From Lentilactobacillus rapi DSM 19907 = JCM 15042 (GTDB taxonomy: Bacteria > Bacillota > Bacilli > Lactobacillales > Lactobacillaceae): 64,000 bases of DNA. A program made the position numbers and the translations under genes. Below, one piece after another: positions 35,078 to 42,678 of this stretch. The DNA is taken from NCBI RefSeq assembly GCF_001436255.1, contig NZ_AZEI01000076.1:248001-312000 (forward strand). The letters run 5' to 3'. The first letter of the stretch is position 1. The number at the start of each line of letters is the position of its first letter. The notes under the pieces are model-generated. The model saw only the letters and a program-made list of their open reading frames with translations. It did not search any database and was not told where the DNA came from.

Positions 35078-35104
35078 TTAGCACTCAATATATTCGAGTG
35101 CTAA
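35078..35104. promoter_or_regulatory. CIRCE operator (perfect)
   Basis: TTAGCACTC-N9-GAGTGCTAA, an exact match to the CIRCE consensus, 7 bp from the hrcA start codon. It is the HrcA binding site. Confidence 0.97.
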
Positions 35105-35115
35105 GGCACATTTAT

Positions 35116-35144
35116 AATTTAACAAACCACTCCACATTAGTCAA
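35116..35144 (-). promoter_or_regulatory. Promoter of the hrcA operon
   Basis: Minus-strand -35 TTGACT (35139-35144) and -10 TAAATT (35116-35121) with a 17-bp spacer, lying between the two CIRCE elements. Confidence 0.6.
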
Positions 35145-35161
35145 GGAATTATGGTCGATTT

Positions 35162-35188
35162 TTAGCATTATTTTGTTTTGAGTGCTAA
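35162..35188. promoter_or_regulatory. Second, degenerate CIRCE operator
   Basis: TTAGCATTA-N9-GAGTGCTAA: the right arm and the 9-bp spacing are exact and the left arm has two changes. It lies upstream of the -35 box and 6 bp from the ribF stop. Confidence 0.75.
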
Positions 35189-35193
35189 TTGTG

Positions 35194-36150
35194 CTAATTC
35201 AAACTCTCGGGATGGTCTTTGAGATATTGACGGGTTTCGTTGGCATCCTGATCGAGTTGGTTGATTAATTGCTCTGGTGTCTGGAATTTAATCTCATCTC
35301 GCAGATAATGCAGCCAATCAACTGTCACAATTTCGCCGTAAATATTTTGATCGAAGTCCAATAAGTTGATTTCAACGGTCATCGGATGAACATCTGAGAA
35401 AGTAACATTCTTGCCGATTGAAGCCATTCCAAGGTATTTTTCCCCGGCAATCGCCACGGTCACAACATAGATCCCAATGCGCGGTAACCACTGATATTCT
35501 GAATGCTCAACGTTGGCAGTGGGATAACCCAATAAACGGCCACGTTCCTCACCGTGGACGATCACCCCTTTTGTTTGAAACGGCCGACCAAGCAACCCAT
35601 TAACTTCATCGACATTACCGGAATCCAACTCAATTCGAATTCTGGTAGAGCTGACCTTTTTCCCATCGCTATCAACTGGAGGAACGGTAATGACTTTGAA
35701 TTTCCCGTTGGCATACTTCGGGAGATTTTCCATCGTGGCAGTTTGTTTATCACCGTATGTATGGTCAAATCCAGCAACGACAGCAACGGCATTAAAACGC
35801 TCAATAAAGTTCGTCACAAATTGGGCTGGCGTCTGGCTTTGAAATGCATAAGAATAGTTAACCAGAAAGACTTGGTCAACCCCAAATTCTTCAAACAACT
35901 GCATCTTGTAGTCGAGTAGCGTCAAATAACGTTTCTCATGAGCTGCCATTTTTTTATAAACTAAAGCAGGGTGATGATCATAAGTGAGAACTGCAAATTT
36001 AGCTCCCACTTTTTCTGCCTCTACTTTGGCGCGTCGAAGCACCTCCTGATGCCCCTTGTGAAAGCCATCAAACAACCCCATTGCAACGACTGTCTTGCCT
36101 TCGACATGAAAGGAATCGGCTAGTGGATAATGAAGTTTAGATATTTTCAT
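35194..36150 (-). CDS. ribF: Bifunctional riboflavin kinase/FAD synthetase
   Basis: A 318-residue enzyme making FMN and FAD from riboflavin. The N-terminal adenylyltransferase half shows VVAMGLFDGFHKGHQEVLRRA (HxGH-type motif), VAGFDHTYGDK and SSTRIRIELDSGNV. The C-terminal flavokinase half shows GRPFQTKGVIVHGEERGRLLGYPTAN and the YPTAN loop. It follows truB by 21 bp in the infB-rbfA-truB-ribF arrangement. Confidence 0.97.
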   Translation of the reverse strand: MKISKLHYPLADSFHVEGKTVVAMGLFDGFHKGHQEVLRRAKVEAEKVGAKFAVLTYDHHPALVYKKMAAHEKRYLTLLDYKMQLFEEFGVDQVFLVNYSYAFQSQTPAQFVTNFIERFNAVAVVAGFDHTYGDKQTATMENLPKYANGKFKVITVPPVDSDGKKVSSTRIRIELDSGNVDEVNGLLGRPFQTKGVIVHGEERGRLLGYPTANVEHSEYQWLPRIGIYVVTVAIAGEKYLGMASIGKNVTFSDVHPMTVEINLLDFDQNIYGEIVTVDWLHYLRDEIKFQTPEQLINQLDQDANETRQYLKDHPESLN

Positions 36151-36171
36151 AATTAGTTACACCTTCTTAAT

Positions 36172-37077
36172 TTACGCGATAAACATTTTATAGGGACGAT
36201 ACTTCGTAAGCTCAAGATCAAATTTGTATAAGGCTTTAACTGCTCCCATGTAGGTTAAACAAACAACGGGATCATGATCAGGATTGATAGATTGATCCAG
36301 AAAGCCACCATGGGAAACAATTTCCCAACGGCTCTCATCGAGTTTATATTGAGGATAACTGGCTAAGGCCTCTGCCAGTGGCCGAAAGATTGTTTCCAAA
36401 TTGTCACTGTCAACTGCCGTTTGAACCTCTTTCAAAGTAACACACTGGGAAATATCAAAGCCACCGCTCTTAATCCGGGTTAAATTCGTCATCACTGAGG
36501 GGACATTGATTAGTTTGCCGAAATCTACTGCAAGGGTCCTCACATAAGTTCCTTTTGAACAACCAACTTCAAAATAAATCGTCTGGGTCTGCTTTTCCGG
36601 ATCATAAGTGGCCGGTTTAAGTTGTTTAAAATAATCAATGTGAATTGGCCGAGGGTCACGGTCAATTGTTAATCCTTTACGGGCATATTCATACAACTTA
36701 TGACCATTCACTTTAACTGCGGAATACATTGGTGGCACTTGCATGATATCGCCTGTTAATTTTGCCAAGACATCATCAATCTGGGAAGATGTTAACGGAG
36801 ATTCAATCGGCTGTTGCGCAATCAATGTTCCATCCAAATCCTCAGTATCGTAGGCCATCCCTAGCGTAATTTCGCCTTGGTAGACTTTACCTGATTGCAT
36901 CATCAGTTCACTAATTTTAGTTGCCTGACCAATACAAATAGGCAGAACCCCATCAACATTTGGATCCAAAGTACCAGTGTGCCCAACTTTTTTCGTGTGT
37001 AAAATTTTTCGTAATGAGCTCACACATTCATGACTCGTCATTCCGCGTTCTTTATATAAAGCAATTACGCCATCCAT
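36172..37077 (-). CDS. truB: tRNA pseudouridine(55) synthase TruB
   Basis: A 301-residue enzyme making pseudouridine-55 in the tRNA T-loop. The catalytic Asp is in KVGHTGTLDPNVDGVLPICIG (about residue 38). The motifs GMAYDTEDLDG, VPPMYSAVKVNG and SKGTYVRTLAVDFG are all present. The open frame extends 28 codons upstream, but the ATG at 37077 after AGGAGAAA gives the family start MDGVIALYKERGMTSH. A long hairpin lies between it and rbfA. Confidence 0.97.
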   Translation of the reverse strand: MDGVIALYKERGMTSHECVSSLRKILHTKKVGHTGTLDPNVDGVLPICIGQATKISELMMQSGKVYQGEITLGMAYDTEDLDGTLIAQQPIESPLTSSQIDDVLAKLTGDIMQVPPMYSAVKVNGHKLYEYARKGLTIDRDPRPIHIDYFKQLKPATYDPEKQTQTIYFEVGCSKGTYVRTLAVDFGKLINVPSVMTNLTRIKSGGFDISQCVTLKEVQTAVDSDNLETIFRPLAEALASYPQYKLDESRWEIVSHGGFLDQSINPDHDPVVCLTYMGAVKALYKFDLELTKYRPYKMFIA

Positions 37078-37192
37078 TGTTTTTCTCCTAATAAAATCAT
37101 GTAGTAAAATTATATCATAAAAATCAGCATGGGTAATAGTGGGTTTTGCCCTTACTGTCATCCTATTAACATGGTGAAAACTGTCATTAACG

Positions 37193-37251
37193 ACATAAGA
37201 GCTCCTGAACTAAATCCCCAAATCAGGGGTTTAATTCAGGAGCTCTTATGT
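37193..37251. repeat. Long inverted repeat (about 26-bp stem) between rbfA and truB
   Basis: ACATAAGAGCTCCTGAA... on the left pairs with ...TTCAGGAGCTCTTATGT on the right, with one small irregularity, around a 6-nt loop flanked by CCCC/GGGG. There is no U-tract on either strand. It lies in a 204-bp gap inside what is normally a continuous operon. Confidence 0.8.
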
Positions 37252-37281
37252 AACCGCAAGACGTTTTTCTCCAGACACTTC

Positions 37282-37635
37282 TTATTCGCCTTGTTGCTTC
37301 AATTTATTAATCAATTGGTCAATCTTATCACCATATTGAACTGAACTATCCAGTTCAAACTTAATTTCAGGTGTTTTGTAAATACTCAATCGATGTCCCA
37401 ACTCGCCACGAATCAGCCCAGCGGCCTTTTCAAGCCCTGTCTGAGTTGTCTGTTCGTCCTCCGATTTATCGGAGAGAATACTATAATAGATCGTTGCTTG
37501 CTGAAGATCACCGGTTACCTCGACTCCAGTCAAAGTCACTCCCTGTACTCGAGGATCCCGGACTCGTTTGAGCAAGATATCGTTAACTTCTTTTTGAATT
37601 TCTTGTTCCAATCGACCAACGCGATAATGAGCCAT
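37282..37635 (-). CDS. rbfA: 30S ribosome-binding factor RbfA
   Basis: A 117-residue KH-fold protein that helps 16S rRNA 5'-end maturation and cold adaptation. It begins MAHYRVGRLEQEIQKEVNDI, includes VRDPRVQGVTLTGVEVTGDL and ends in the KH-type GELGHRLSIYKTPEIKFELD segment with its Ala/Ser interrupted helix. It follows infB by 15 bp. Confidence 0.97.
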   Translation of the reverse strand: MAHYRVGRLEQEIQKEVNDILLKRVRDPRVQGVTLTGVEVTGDLQQATIYYSILSDKSEDEQTTQTGLEKAAGLIRGELGHRLSIYKTPEIKFELDSSVQYGDKIDQLINKLKQQGE

Positions 37636-37650
37636 GAAAACACCTCCGAA

Positions 37651-40230
37651 TTACTTAACAGGAACTTCCTTCATCACATAGGCCTCGATCACGTCGCCGA
37701 CCTTGATATCGTTATAGTCCTTGATTGTTAAACCAAGTTCAAATCCTTGTTTAACTTCATTCACATCATCTTTAAAGCGTTTCAGACTGTTCAATTCACC
37801 AGTGTAAACAACGACACCGTCCCGAATTAGACGAACCTTACTGTTCTTCTCAACGAAACCGTCAACAACCATTCCACCAGCAATTGTTCCGACTTTGGAA
37901 GCCTTAAAGATATCACGAACTTCAACTTGACCGGTAACTTCCTCCTTGTAAGTAGGGGCAAGCATCCCTTTCATAGCTGATTCCACCTCATCAATTGCAT
38001 TGTAGATCACTTGATGAAGACGAATGTCAACGTGGTCACTTTCAGCTTGTGATTTAGCTTGAGGCGTTGGTCGAACATTAAAGCCAATGATGATCGCATT
38101 ACTTGCTTCAGCCAAAGCGACATCACTTTCATTAATCGCCCCAACAGCCGCATGAATAATGTTGACTTTCACGCCTTTGACCTCAATCTTTTGAAGACTG
38201 TTGGAAAGTGCCTCAACGGAACCTTGAACATCGGCTTTAATCACAATGTCAACTTCCTTCATTTCCCCTTCTTTGAGGGAATCAAACAAGCTATCCAAGG
38301 TTACTCGGGTGGTCTTTCGACGCTCTTCAACTTGAGCTTCTTTAGCACGTTCCTCACCAACTGAACGAGCGGTCTTCTCATCTGCAAAGACGACGAATCG
38401 ATCACCAGCTTCTGGCACGTCGTTTAATCCGGTAATGGAAACTGGTGTAGCTGGGGTGGCCTTCTTCAGATCCCGTCCCCGTTCGTTCGTCATTGTCCGA
38501 ACTCGACCGAAAGTATTACCAACAACAATTGGATCACCAACCCGCAACGTTCCTTGCTGAACAAGTAGGGTTGCAACTGGTCCTTGGCCTTGATCCAGTC
38601 GAGCTTCAATTACAGAACCTGCGCCTGGTTGATCAGGGTTGGCCTTCAATTCAAGCATTTCAGCTTCAAGAATGATCATATCAAGCAATTCATCAATATT
38701 CTTCCCAAACTTGGCAGAAATATTAACAAAAATAGTATTACCACCATTATCTTCTGGGATAAGGCCATACTGCATCAATTGATCAGTCACATGCTGTGGA
38801 TTAGCATCCGGCTTATCAATTTTGTTAATGGCAACGATAATTGGTGTCTTAGCTGCCTTTGCATGGTTAATCGCTTCAATTGTTTGAGGCATCACCCCAT
38901 CATCGGCCGCAACCACCAAAACAGTGATATCGGTGATGTTAGCACCACGGGCTCGCATTTCAGTAAATGCGGCATGTCCAGGGGTATCCAAGAAGGTGAT
39001 CAAGTTATCGCCGTGGCGAACTTGGTAAGCACCAATTGCTTGAGTAATTCCACCAGCTTCGCCAGCAGTGATATGCGAATGACGCAAATGATCAAGTAAA
39101 GTGGTCTTACCATGATCAACGTGACCCATTATTGTCACAACGGCTGGCCGTGATACCTGATTATCCGTGTTGGCTTCTTCTTTTTCAAAGATTTTATCCA
39201 AGTTGGATAGATCTTGATGAACCTTTTCTTGAGCTTCAATTCCATAATCAGCTGCGAGAATTTCAATTGTATCCTTATCAAGTGATTGGTTTTGGTTAAC
39301 CATCACACCAAGCATGAACAACTTTTTAACAATCTCAGCTGGTTCCCGATGCAAAATCTTACCAAGATCTTGGGCATTCATCCCATCTTGATATTCAAGC
39401 ACCTTTGGTAATGGCCGTTCCTTACGTTCTGGAGCACCATGATGTTCAACTTCACGCAATCGTTGATTCTTTTGCTTCCGTTGCTTTTTATTGCGCTTCT
39501 TATTGAACTTTCTAGAACCGCCGCGATTGTTATTGTTATTACGGTTCAAACTACCGCCAAATCGACCGCTTCCAGTATTTCGATGGGCATTATTTGAATG
39601 CGCATTGCCACTGTTACTGCTGGTCCGATTGTTAGACGAGCTTGTGTTTGAAGCTGCGGGCCGAGATGTCCGCGTCGTGTTGTTACTGTTGTTATTATGA
39701 TTGTTTGTATTATTGTTACGTAAATTGCTATGGTTCTGGTTTTGATTGCGACTGTTTTGATTACCGCCGTTATGATTCCCACTGTTGTTAGAGCTTGAGT
39801 GGTTCGCATTATTATTGCGATGCGTATCATTATGAGCCGCATTATTAGTGTGCTGGGCTGAATTACTGTGATTTGTCCGGGCACTTTGATGTTGGTCACG
39901 AGAATTGTGATTCCCATTTCTAGAATCGCTATTCCGATTGTTTGGCCGACTTGCAGTGTGGCTTGAACTGCTGGTTGTCGAATGCGTTTCATTAGGCTTC
40001 TTGGCTACATGAGAAGTTGCATGTTGTGACTTGTTTTGTTGTGGTCTAGCAGAGTGACTAGTCGCACTTGCACCTTTGCTAAACATCTTTCTGATTTGCT
40101 TTTCTTGGTTATCATCAACGGTTGACATATGGTTTTTAATTGTAAATCCTTCTTTGTCAGCGCGATCGACGATTTGTTTACTGGAGACATTGAGTTCTTT
40201 AGCTAATTCATAAATCCGCTTTTTCCCCAT
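37651..40230 (-). CDS. infB: Translation initiation factor IF-2 with Asn-rich linker
   Basis: An 859-residue GTPase that delivers initiator tRNA. The N-terminal IF2_N module (residues 1-50, [20 protein letters not shown]) is followed by a ~190-residue low-complexity stretch (about 55-245). That stretch is dominated by Asn, Ser, His, Thr and Arg and ends in a Lys/Arg block. A second IF2_N and the G domain ([12 protein letters not shown] near 370, [12 protein letters not shown]) and domains II-IV then follow. The gene starts 4 bp after ylxQ. The disordered linker is usual in IF-2 but the extreme Asn content is not. Confidence 0.98.
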   Translation of the reverse strand: MGKKRIYELAKELNVSSKQIVDRADKEGFTIKNHMSTVDDNQEKQIRKMFSKGASATSHSARPQQNKSQHATSHVAKKPNETHSTTSSSSHTASRPNNRNSDSRNGNHNSRDQHQSARTNHSNSAQHTNNAAHNDTHRNNNANHSSSNNSGNHNGGNQNSRNQNQNHSNLRNNNTNNHNNNSNNTTRTSRPAASNTSSSNNRTSSNSGNAHSNNAHRNTGSGRFGGSLNRNNNNNRGGSRKFNKKRNKKQRKQKNQRLREVEHHGAPERKERPLPKVLEYQDGMNAQDLGKILHREPAEIVKKLFMLGVMVNQNQSLDKDTIEILAADYGIEAQEKVHQDLSNLDKIFEKEEANTDNQVSRPAVVTIMGHVDHGKTTLLDHLRHSHITAGEAGGITQAIGAYQVRHGDNLITFLDTPGHAAFTEMRARGANITDITVLVVAADDGVMPQTIEAINHAKAAKTPIIVAINKIDKPDANPQHVTDQLMQYGLIPEDNGGNTIFVNISAKFGKNIDELLDMIILEAEMLELKANPDQPGAGSVIEARLDQGQGPVATLLVQQGTLRVGDPIVVGNTFGRVRTMTNERGRDLKKATPATPVSITGLNDVPEAGDRFVVFADEKTARSVGEERAKEAQVEERRKTTRVTLDSLFDSLKEGEMKEVDIVIKADVQGSVEALSNSLQKIEVKGVKVNIIHAAVGAINESDVALAEASNAIIIGFNVRPTPQAKSQAESDHVDIRLHQVIYNAIDEVESAMKGMLAPTYKEEVTGQVEVRDIFKASKVGTIAGGMVVDGFVEKNSKVRLIRDGVVVYTGELNSLKRFKDDVNEVKQGFELGLTIKDYNDIKVGDVIEAYVMKEVPVK

Positions 40231-40234
40231 ATCA

Positions 40235-40552
40235 TCACTCTCCCTTATTGTTATCGGTTAATTCAACCAATTTTTTTGCCATACCCCGATCGGAAATTCC
40301 GATGATTGTACGTTTCATACCAATTGCATCACTCAGCACTGCTTTAGTGTACATGGTATTGACGGGGACATGATAGTAATTAGACTTATCTGTAAATTTT
40401 TTTTGAGTTGCCTGGCCGGTATCTGAAGCGATAAACAGGAAATGAACTTTGCCATTTCGAATTTCAGATAATAATTTATCTTGTCCAGAAACAATTTTGC
40501 TGGCTCTTCTGGCAATTCCAATAAAATTTAAAATTGCTTGCTTATTGTCCAT
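40235..40552 (-). CDS. ylxQ: L7Ae-family RNA-binding protein YlxQ
   Basis: A 105-residue L7Ae/L30e/S12e/Gadd45 fold protein, presumed to bind kink-turn RNA. It reads [20 protein letters not shown], then [24 protein letters not shown] and ends with a Lys-rich tail. The open frame extends further upstream, but the ATG at 40552, lying inside the last codons of ylxR (11-bp overlap), is the natural start and implies coupling. Part of nusA-ylxR-ylxQ-infB. Confidence 0.93.
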   Translation of the reverse strand: MDNKQAILNFIGIARRASKIVSGQDKLLSEIRNGKVHFLFIASDTGQATQKKFTDKSNYYHVPVNTMYTKAVLSDAIGMKRTIIGISDRGMAKKLVELTDNNKGE

Positions 40553-40841
40553 TCTCAAACAACTCTTTTCGAGCCTGTTTATGATCAACGTAGGCAATTA
40601 GTTCATCGTAGAAGTTTTCATCCAGTTTTGTAGAAAATACTTTTTCAAAAGTATGTTCTGCCTTGGCCTTCTTCGCAATGTCGACATTAATGGAAATGTA
40701 AGCACCTCTACCGGATTTCTTACCAGTTTCATCAATGGAAACCTGACCGTCTGAATCTCGAACAATCCGAACTAATTCTTTTTTAGGAGCCATTTCTCCA
40801 GTGACGATGTCTTTTCTCATTGGAATCTTTCGCTTTTTCAT
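40542..40841 (-). CDS. ylxR: YlxR family protein (DUF448)
   Basis: A 99-residue basic protein of the YlxR/RnpM family, reported in Firmicutes as a nucleic-acid-binding partner of RNase P and a regulator. Recognisable are KIPMRKDIVTGEMAPKKELVRIVRD and KSGRGAYISINVDIAKKA. It lies 18 bp after nusA and overlaps the start of ylxQ. Confidence 0.93.
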   Translation of the reverse strand: MKKRKIPMRKDIVTGEMAPKKELVRIVRDSDGQVSIDETGKKSGRGAYISINVDIAKKAKAEHTFEKVFSTKLDENFYDELIAYVDHKQARKELFENGQ

Positions 40842-40859
40842 ACAATCGCCTCCTAAAAA

Positions 40860-42062
40860 TTAGTCTTCATCAGATTGATCAGAATCCGGATCATTTGGAT
40901 TTGTCACTGATGCTTCTGCAGAATCCTCGTCAGTTGATGGGTCAACTGAATCATCGGTTGAATCGGTTGAATCATCAACCGGATCATCTGAATCATCGGC
41001 TGCGGCTTGGCGCTGGTCCATCAATTCTTTGGCTTCTGTTTCAGATTTAATATCAATCTTAAATCCAGTCAATTTAGCAGCCAACCGAGCATTTTGCCCC
41101 TTCTTACCAATTGCTAATGATAACTGATAATCCGGAACAATGACCGTACATGCCCGATCATTATCCTCATCGAAGATCACATCAACCACTTCAGCAGGAT
41201 TCAAGGCATTGGCAATGTATGACGCATCGTCTTCATCCCATTCTACGATATCCATATTTTCGCCGTGTAGTTCGTTCACAATTGTCTGCACTCGTTGCCC
41301 ACGGGGGCCAACAGCTGTTCCGACTGGATCGATATCCGAACTATTTGAGCGAACGGCTACTTTAGCTCGATCCCCAGCCTCTCTTGCAATTGAAACAATC
41401 TCCACAGTACCATCATAAATCTCTGGGACTTCTTGTTCAAATAAACGTTTTAACATTCCGGAGGCAGTCCGGCTCACAAAGACTTGTGGCCCCTTGGTGG
41501 CATTCTCAACCTTCGTTACATAGACCTTAATCCGGTCCTGTGGCCGATACACTTCATTTGGCATCTGATCTTTGACACCCATAACGGCTTCCACTTTACC
41601 CAGGTTAACGTATACGAAACGGGTGTCCTGACGTTCAACGGTTCCAGTGACCAATTCGTCCATGTACTTGGAATACTCGTCAAAGACGTTCTCACGTTCA
41701 GCTTCACGAACCCGTTGCATGATCACTTGTTTTGCGGTCTGAGCAGCAATTCGACCAAAGTTCTTTGGCGTCACCTCAAACTTTATTTCATCGCCCAGTT
41801 CGTAACCCTTATTGATTTGAAGGGCGTCATCCAAGGTCACTTGAAGTTGATCGTTCACAACGTCTTCCACAACGGTTTTAACAGAATAGACGTGCATTTC
41901 ACCCTTTGTTTCATCAAAGTCAACTTCGACGTTCTGAGACTGACCGTAGTTTCGCTTGTACGCAGAAACAAGGGCCGCTTTCAAGGCGTCGATCACAACC
42001 TCTTTCTTGATACCCTTCTCTTCTTCAAGTGCAGAAAGGGCACCCAAAAGTTCTTTACTCAT
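40860..42062 (-). CDS. nusA: Transcription termination/antitermination protein NusA
   Basis: A 400-residue RNA polymerase-associated factor. It has the N-terminal domain (residues 1-125), an S1 domain (about 135-200, VTGTVERQDTRFVYVNLG) and two KH domains (about 205-345, with GPRGQRVQTIVNELHGENMDIVEW and AIGKKGQNARLAAKLTG). The last ~50 residues form an unusual Asp/Ser/Thr-rich acidic tail (DSTDSTDDSVDPSTDED). Firmicute NusA usually ends soon after KH2, so the tail is an add-on. It is the second gene of the rimP operon. Confidence 0.98.
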   Translation of the reverse strand: MSKELLGALSALEEEKGIKKEVVIDALKAALVSAYKRNYGQSQNVEVDFDETKGEMHVYSVKTVVEDVVNDQLQVTLDDALQINKGYELGDEIKFEVTPKNFGRIAAQTAKQVIMQRVREAERENVFDEYSKYMDELVTGTVERQDTRFVYVNLGKVEAVMGVKDQMPNEVYRPQDRIKVYVTKVENATKGPQVFVSRTASGMLKRLFEQEVPEIYDGTVEIVSIAREAGDRAKVAVRSNSSDIDPVGTAVGPRGQRVQTIVNELHGENMDIVEWDEDDASYIANALNPAEVVDVIFDEDNDRACTVIVPDYQLSLAIGKKGQNARLAAKLTGFKIDIKSETEAKELMDQRQAAADDSDDPVDDSTDSTDDSVDPSTDEDSAEASVTNPNDPDSDQSDED

Positions 42063-42080
42063 TTTTATTGTCTCCTTTAG

Positions 42081-42554
42081 CTAAAATTTAATCGCCAACC
42101 GAGCCTTAGCAACTAAATCACGGGGAACTTTCAAAGTTGGGTTCTTGCCCCATTTGTCGTTTTCCATGATCAATTGATCGTCATCAACAGCTGTCAGCGT
42201 TCCTTCAAATGACTTGCTGCCATTTAAATTCTTATAAAGTGACACATTGATGTACTCGCCGATTGCCTGTTTAAGCTCTTCTTCATTACGAAGCGGCCGT
42301 TCTGCACCTGGCGATGATACTTCCAAGAAATAAGCTTGGGGTATCGGATCTGGATCCAGGGCATCTAATTTTTCACTTAATTCATCACTCACGACAACAC
42401 AATCGTCAATTGTGACGCCGCCGGGCTTATCAATATAAACCCGAAGGTACCAACCGCCTTTTTCTTTTACAAACTCAACATCGAATAAGTAAAATGAATG
42501 TTCATCTAAAATTGGTTTGACGACCTGCTTCACCGTTTCAACAACATTGCTCAA
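42081..42554 (-). CDS. rimP: Ribosome maturation factor RimP
   Basis: A 157-residue factor needed for 30S assembly. Typical sequence includes VKEKGGWYLRVYIDKPGGVTIDDC and FLEVSSPGAERPLRNEEEL, followed by the SH3-like C-terminal domain. It is the first gene of rimP-nusA-ylxR-ylxQ-infB-rbfA, preceded by GGAGG and a leader containing a terminator-like hairpin. Confidence 0.97.
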   Translation of the reverse strand: MSNVVETVKQVVKPILDEHSFYLFDVEFVKEKGGWYLRVYIDKPGGVTIDDCVVVSDELSEKLDALDPDPIPQAYFLEVSSPGAERPLRNEEELKQAIGEYINVSLYKNLNGSKSFEGTLTAVDDDQLIMENDKWGKNPTLKVPRDLVAKARLAIKF

Positions 42555-42581
42555 AAAAAGGCCTCCTAAAAATTATCCATT

Positions 42582-42608
42582 AAAAAGAGCGAGCATTTCT
42601 GCTCACTC
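42582..42608 (-). terminator. polC terminator that also forms a leader attenuator of rimP
   Basis: On the minus strand GAGTGAGCA-GAAA-TGCTCGCTC, then TTTTT. It lies downstream of both the polC stop and the rimP promoter, so transcripts from that promoter must pass it before the rimP ribosome site. Confidence 0.8.
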
Positions 42609-42631
42609 CTTGCAAGTTATTTAGTAAATCA

Positions 42632-42660
42632 AGTATAACATATCGCTGAAAATATTACAA
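42632..42660 (-). promoter_or_regulatory. Promoter of the rimP-nusA-infB operon
   Basis: Minus-strand -35 TTGTAA (42655-42660) and -10 TATACT (42632-42637), spacer exactly 17 bp. It lies between the polC stop and the hairpin at 42582-42608. Confidence 0.7.
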
Positions 42661-42678
42661 ACGCGACTATTAACCCCG

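Noticed and set aside
38584-39099. 171-codon plus-strand frame opposite infB
   Set aside because: Shadow frame over the conserved G domain of infB.
39546-39992. 148-codon alternative minus-strand frame inside infB
   Set aside because: It is the second reading frame of the Asn-rich low-complexity stretch, giving an Ile/Thr-rich product without any start signal.
41484-42080. 198-codon plus-strand frame opposite nusA
   Set aside because: Lies entirely antisense to a certain gene, with no ribosome site and a composition that mirrors nusA codon use.
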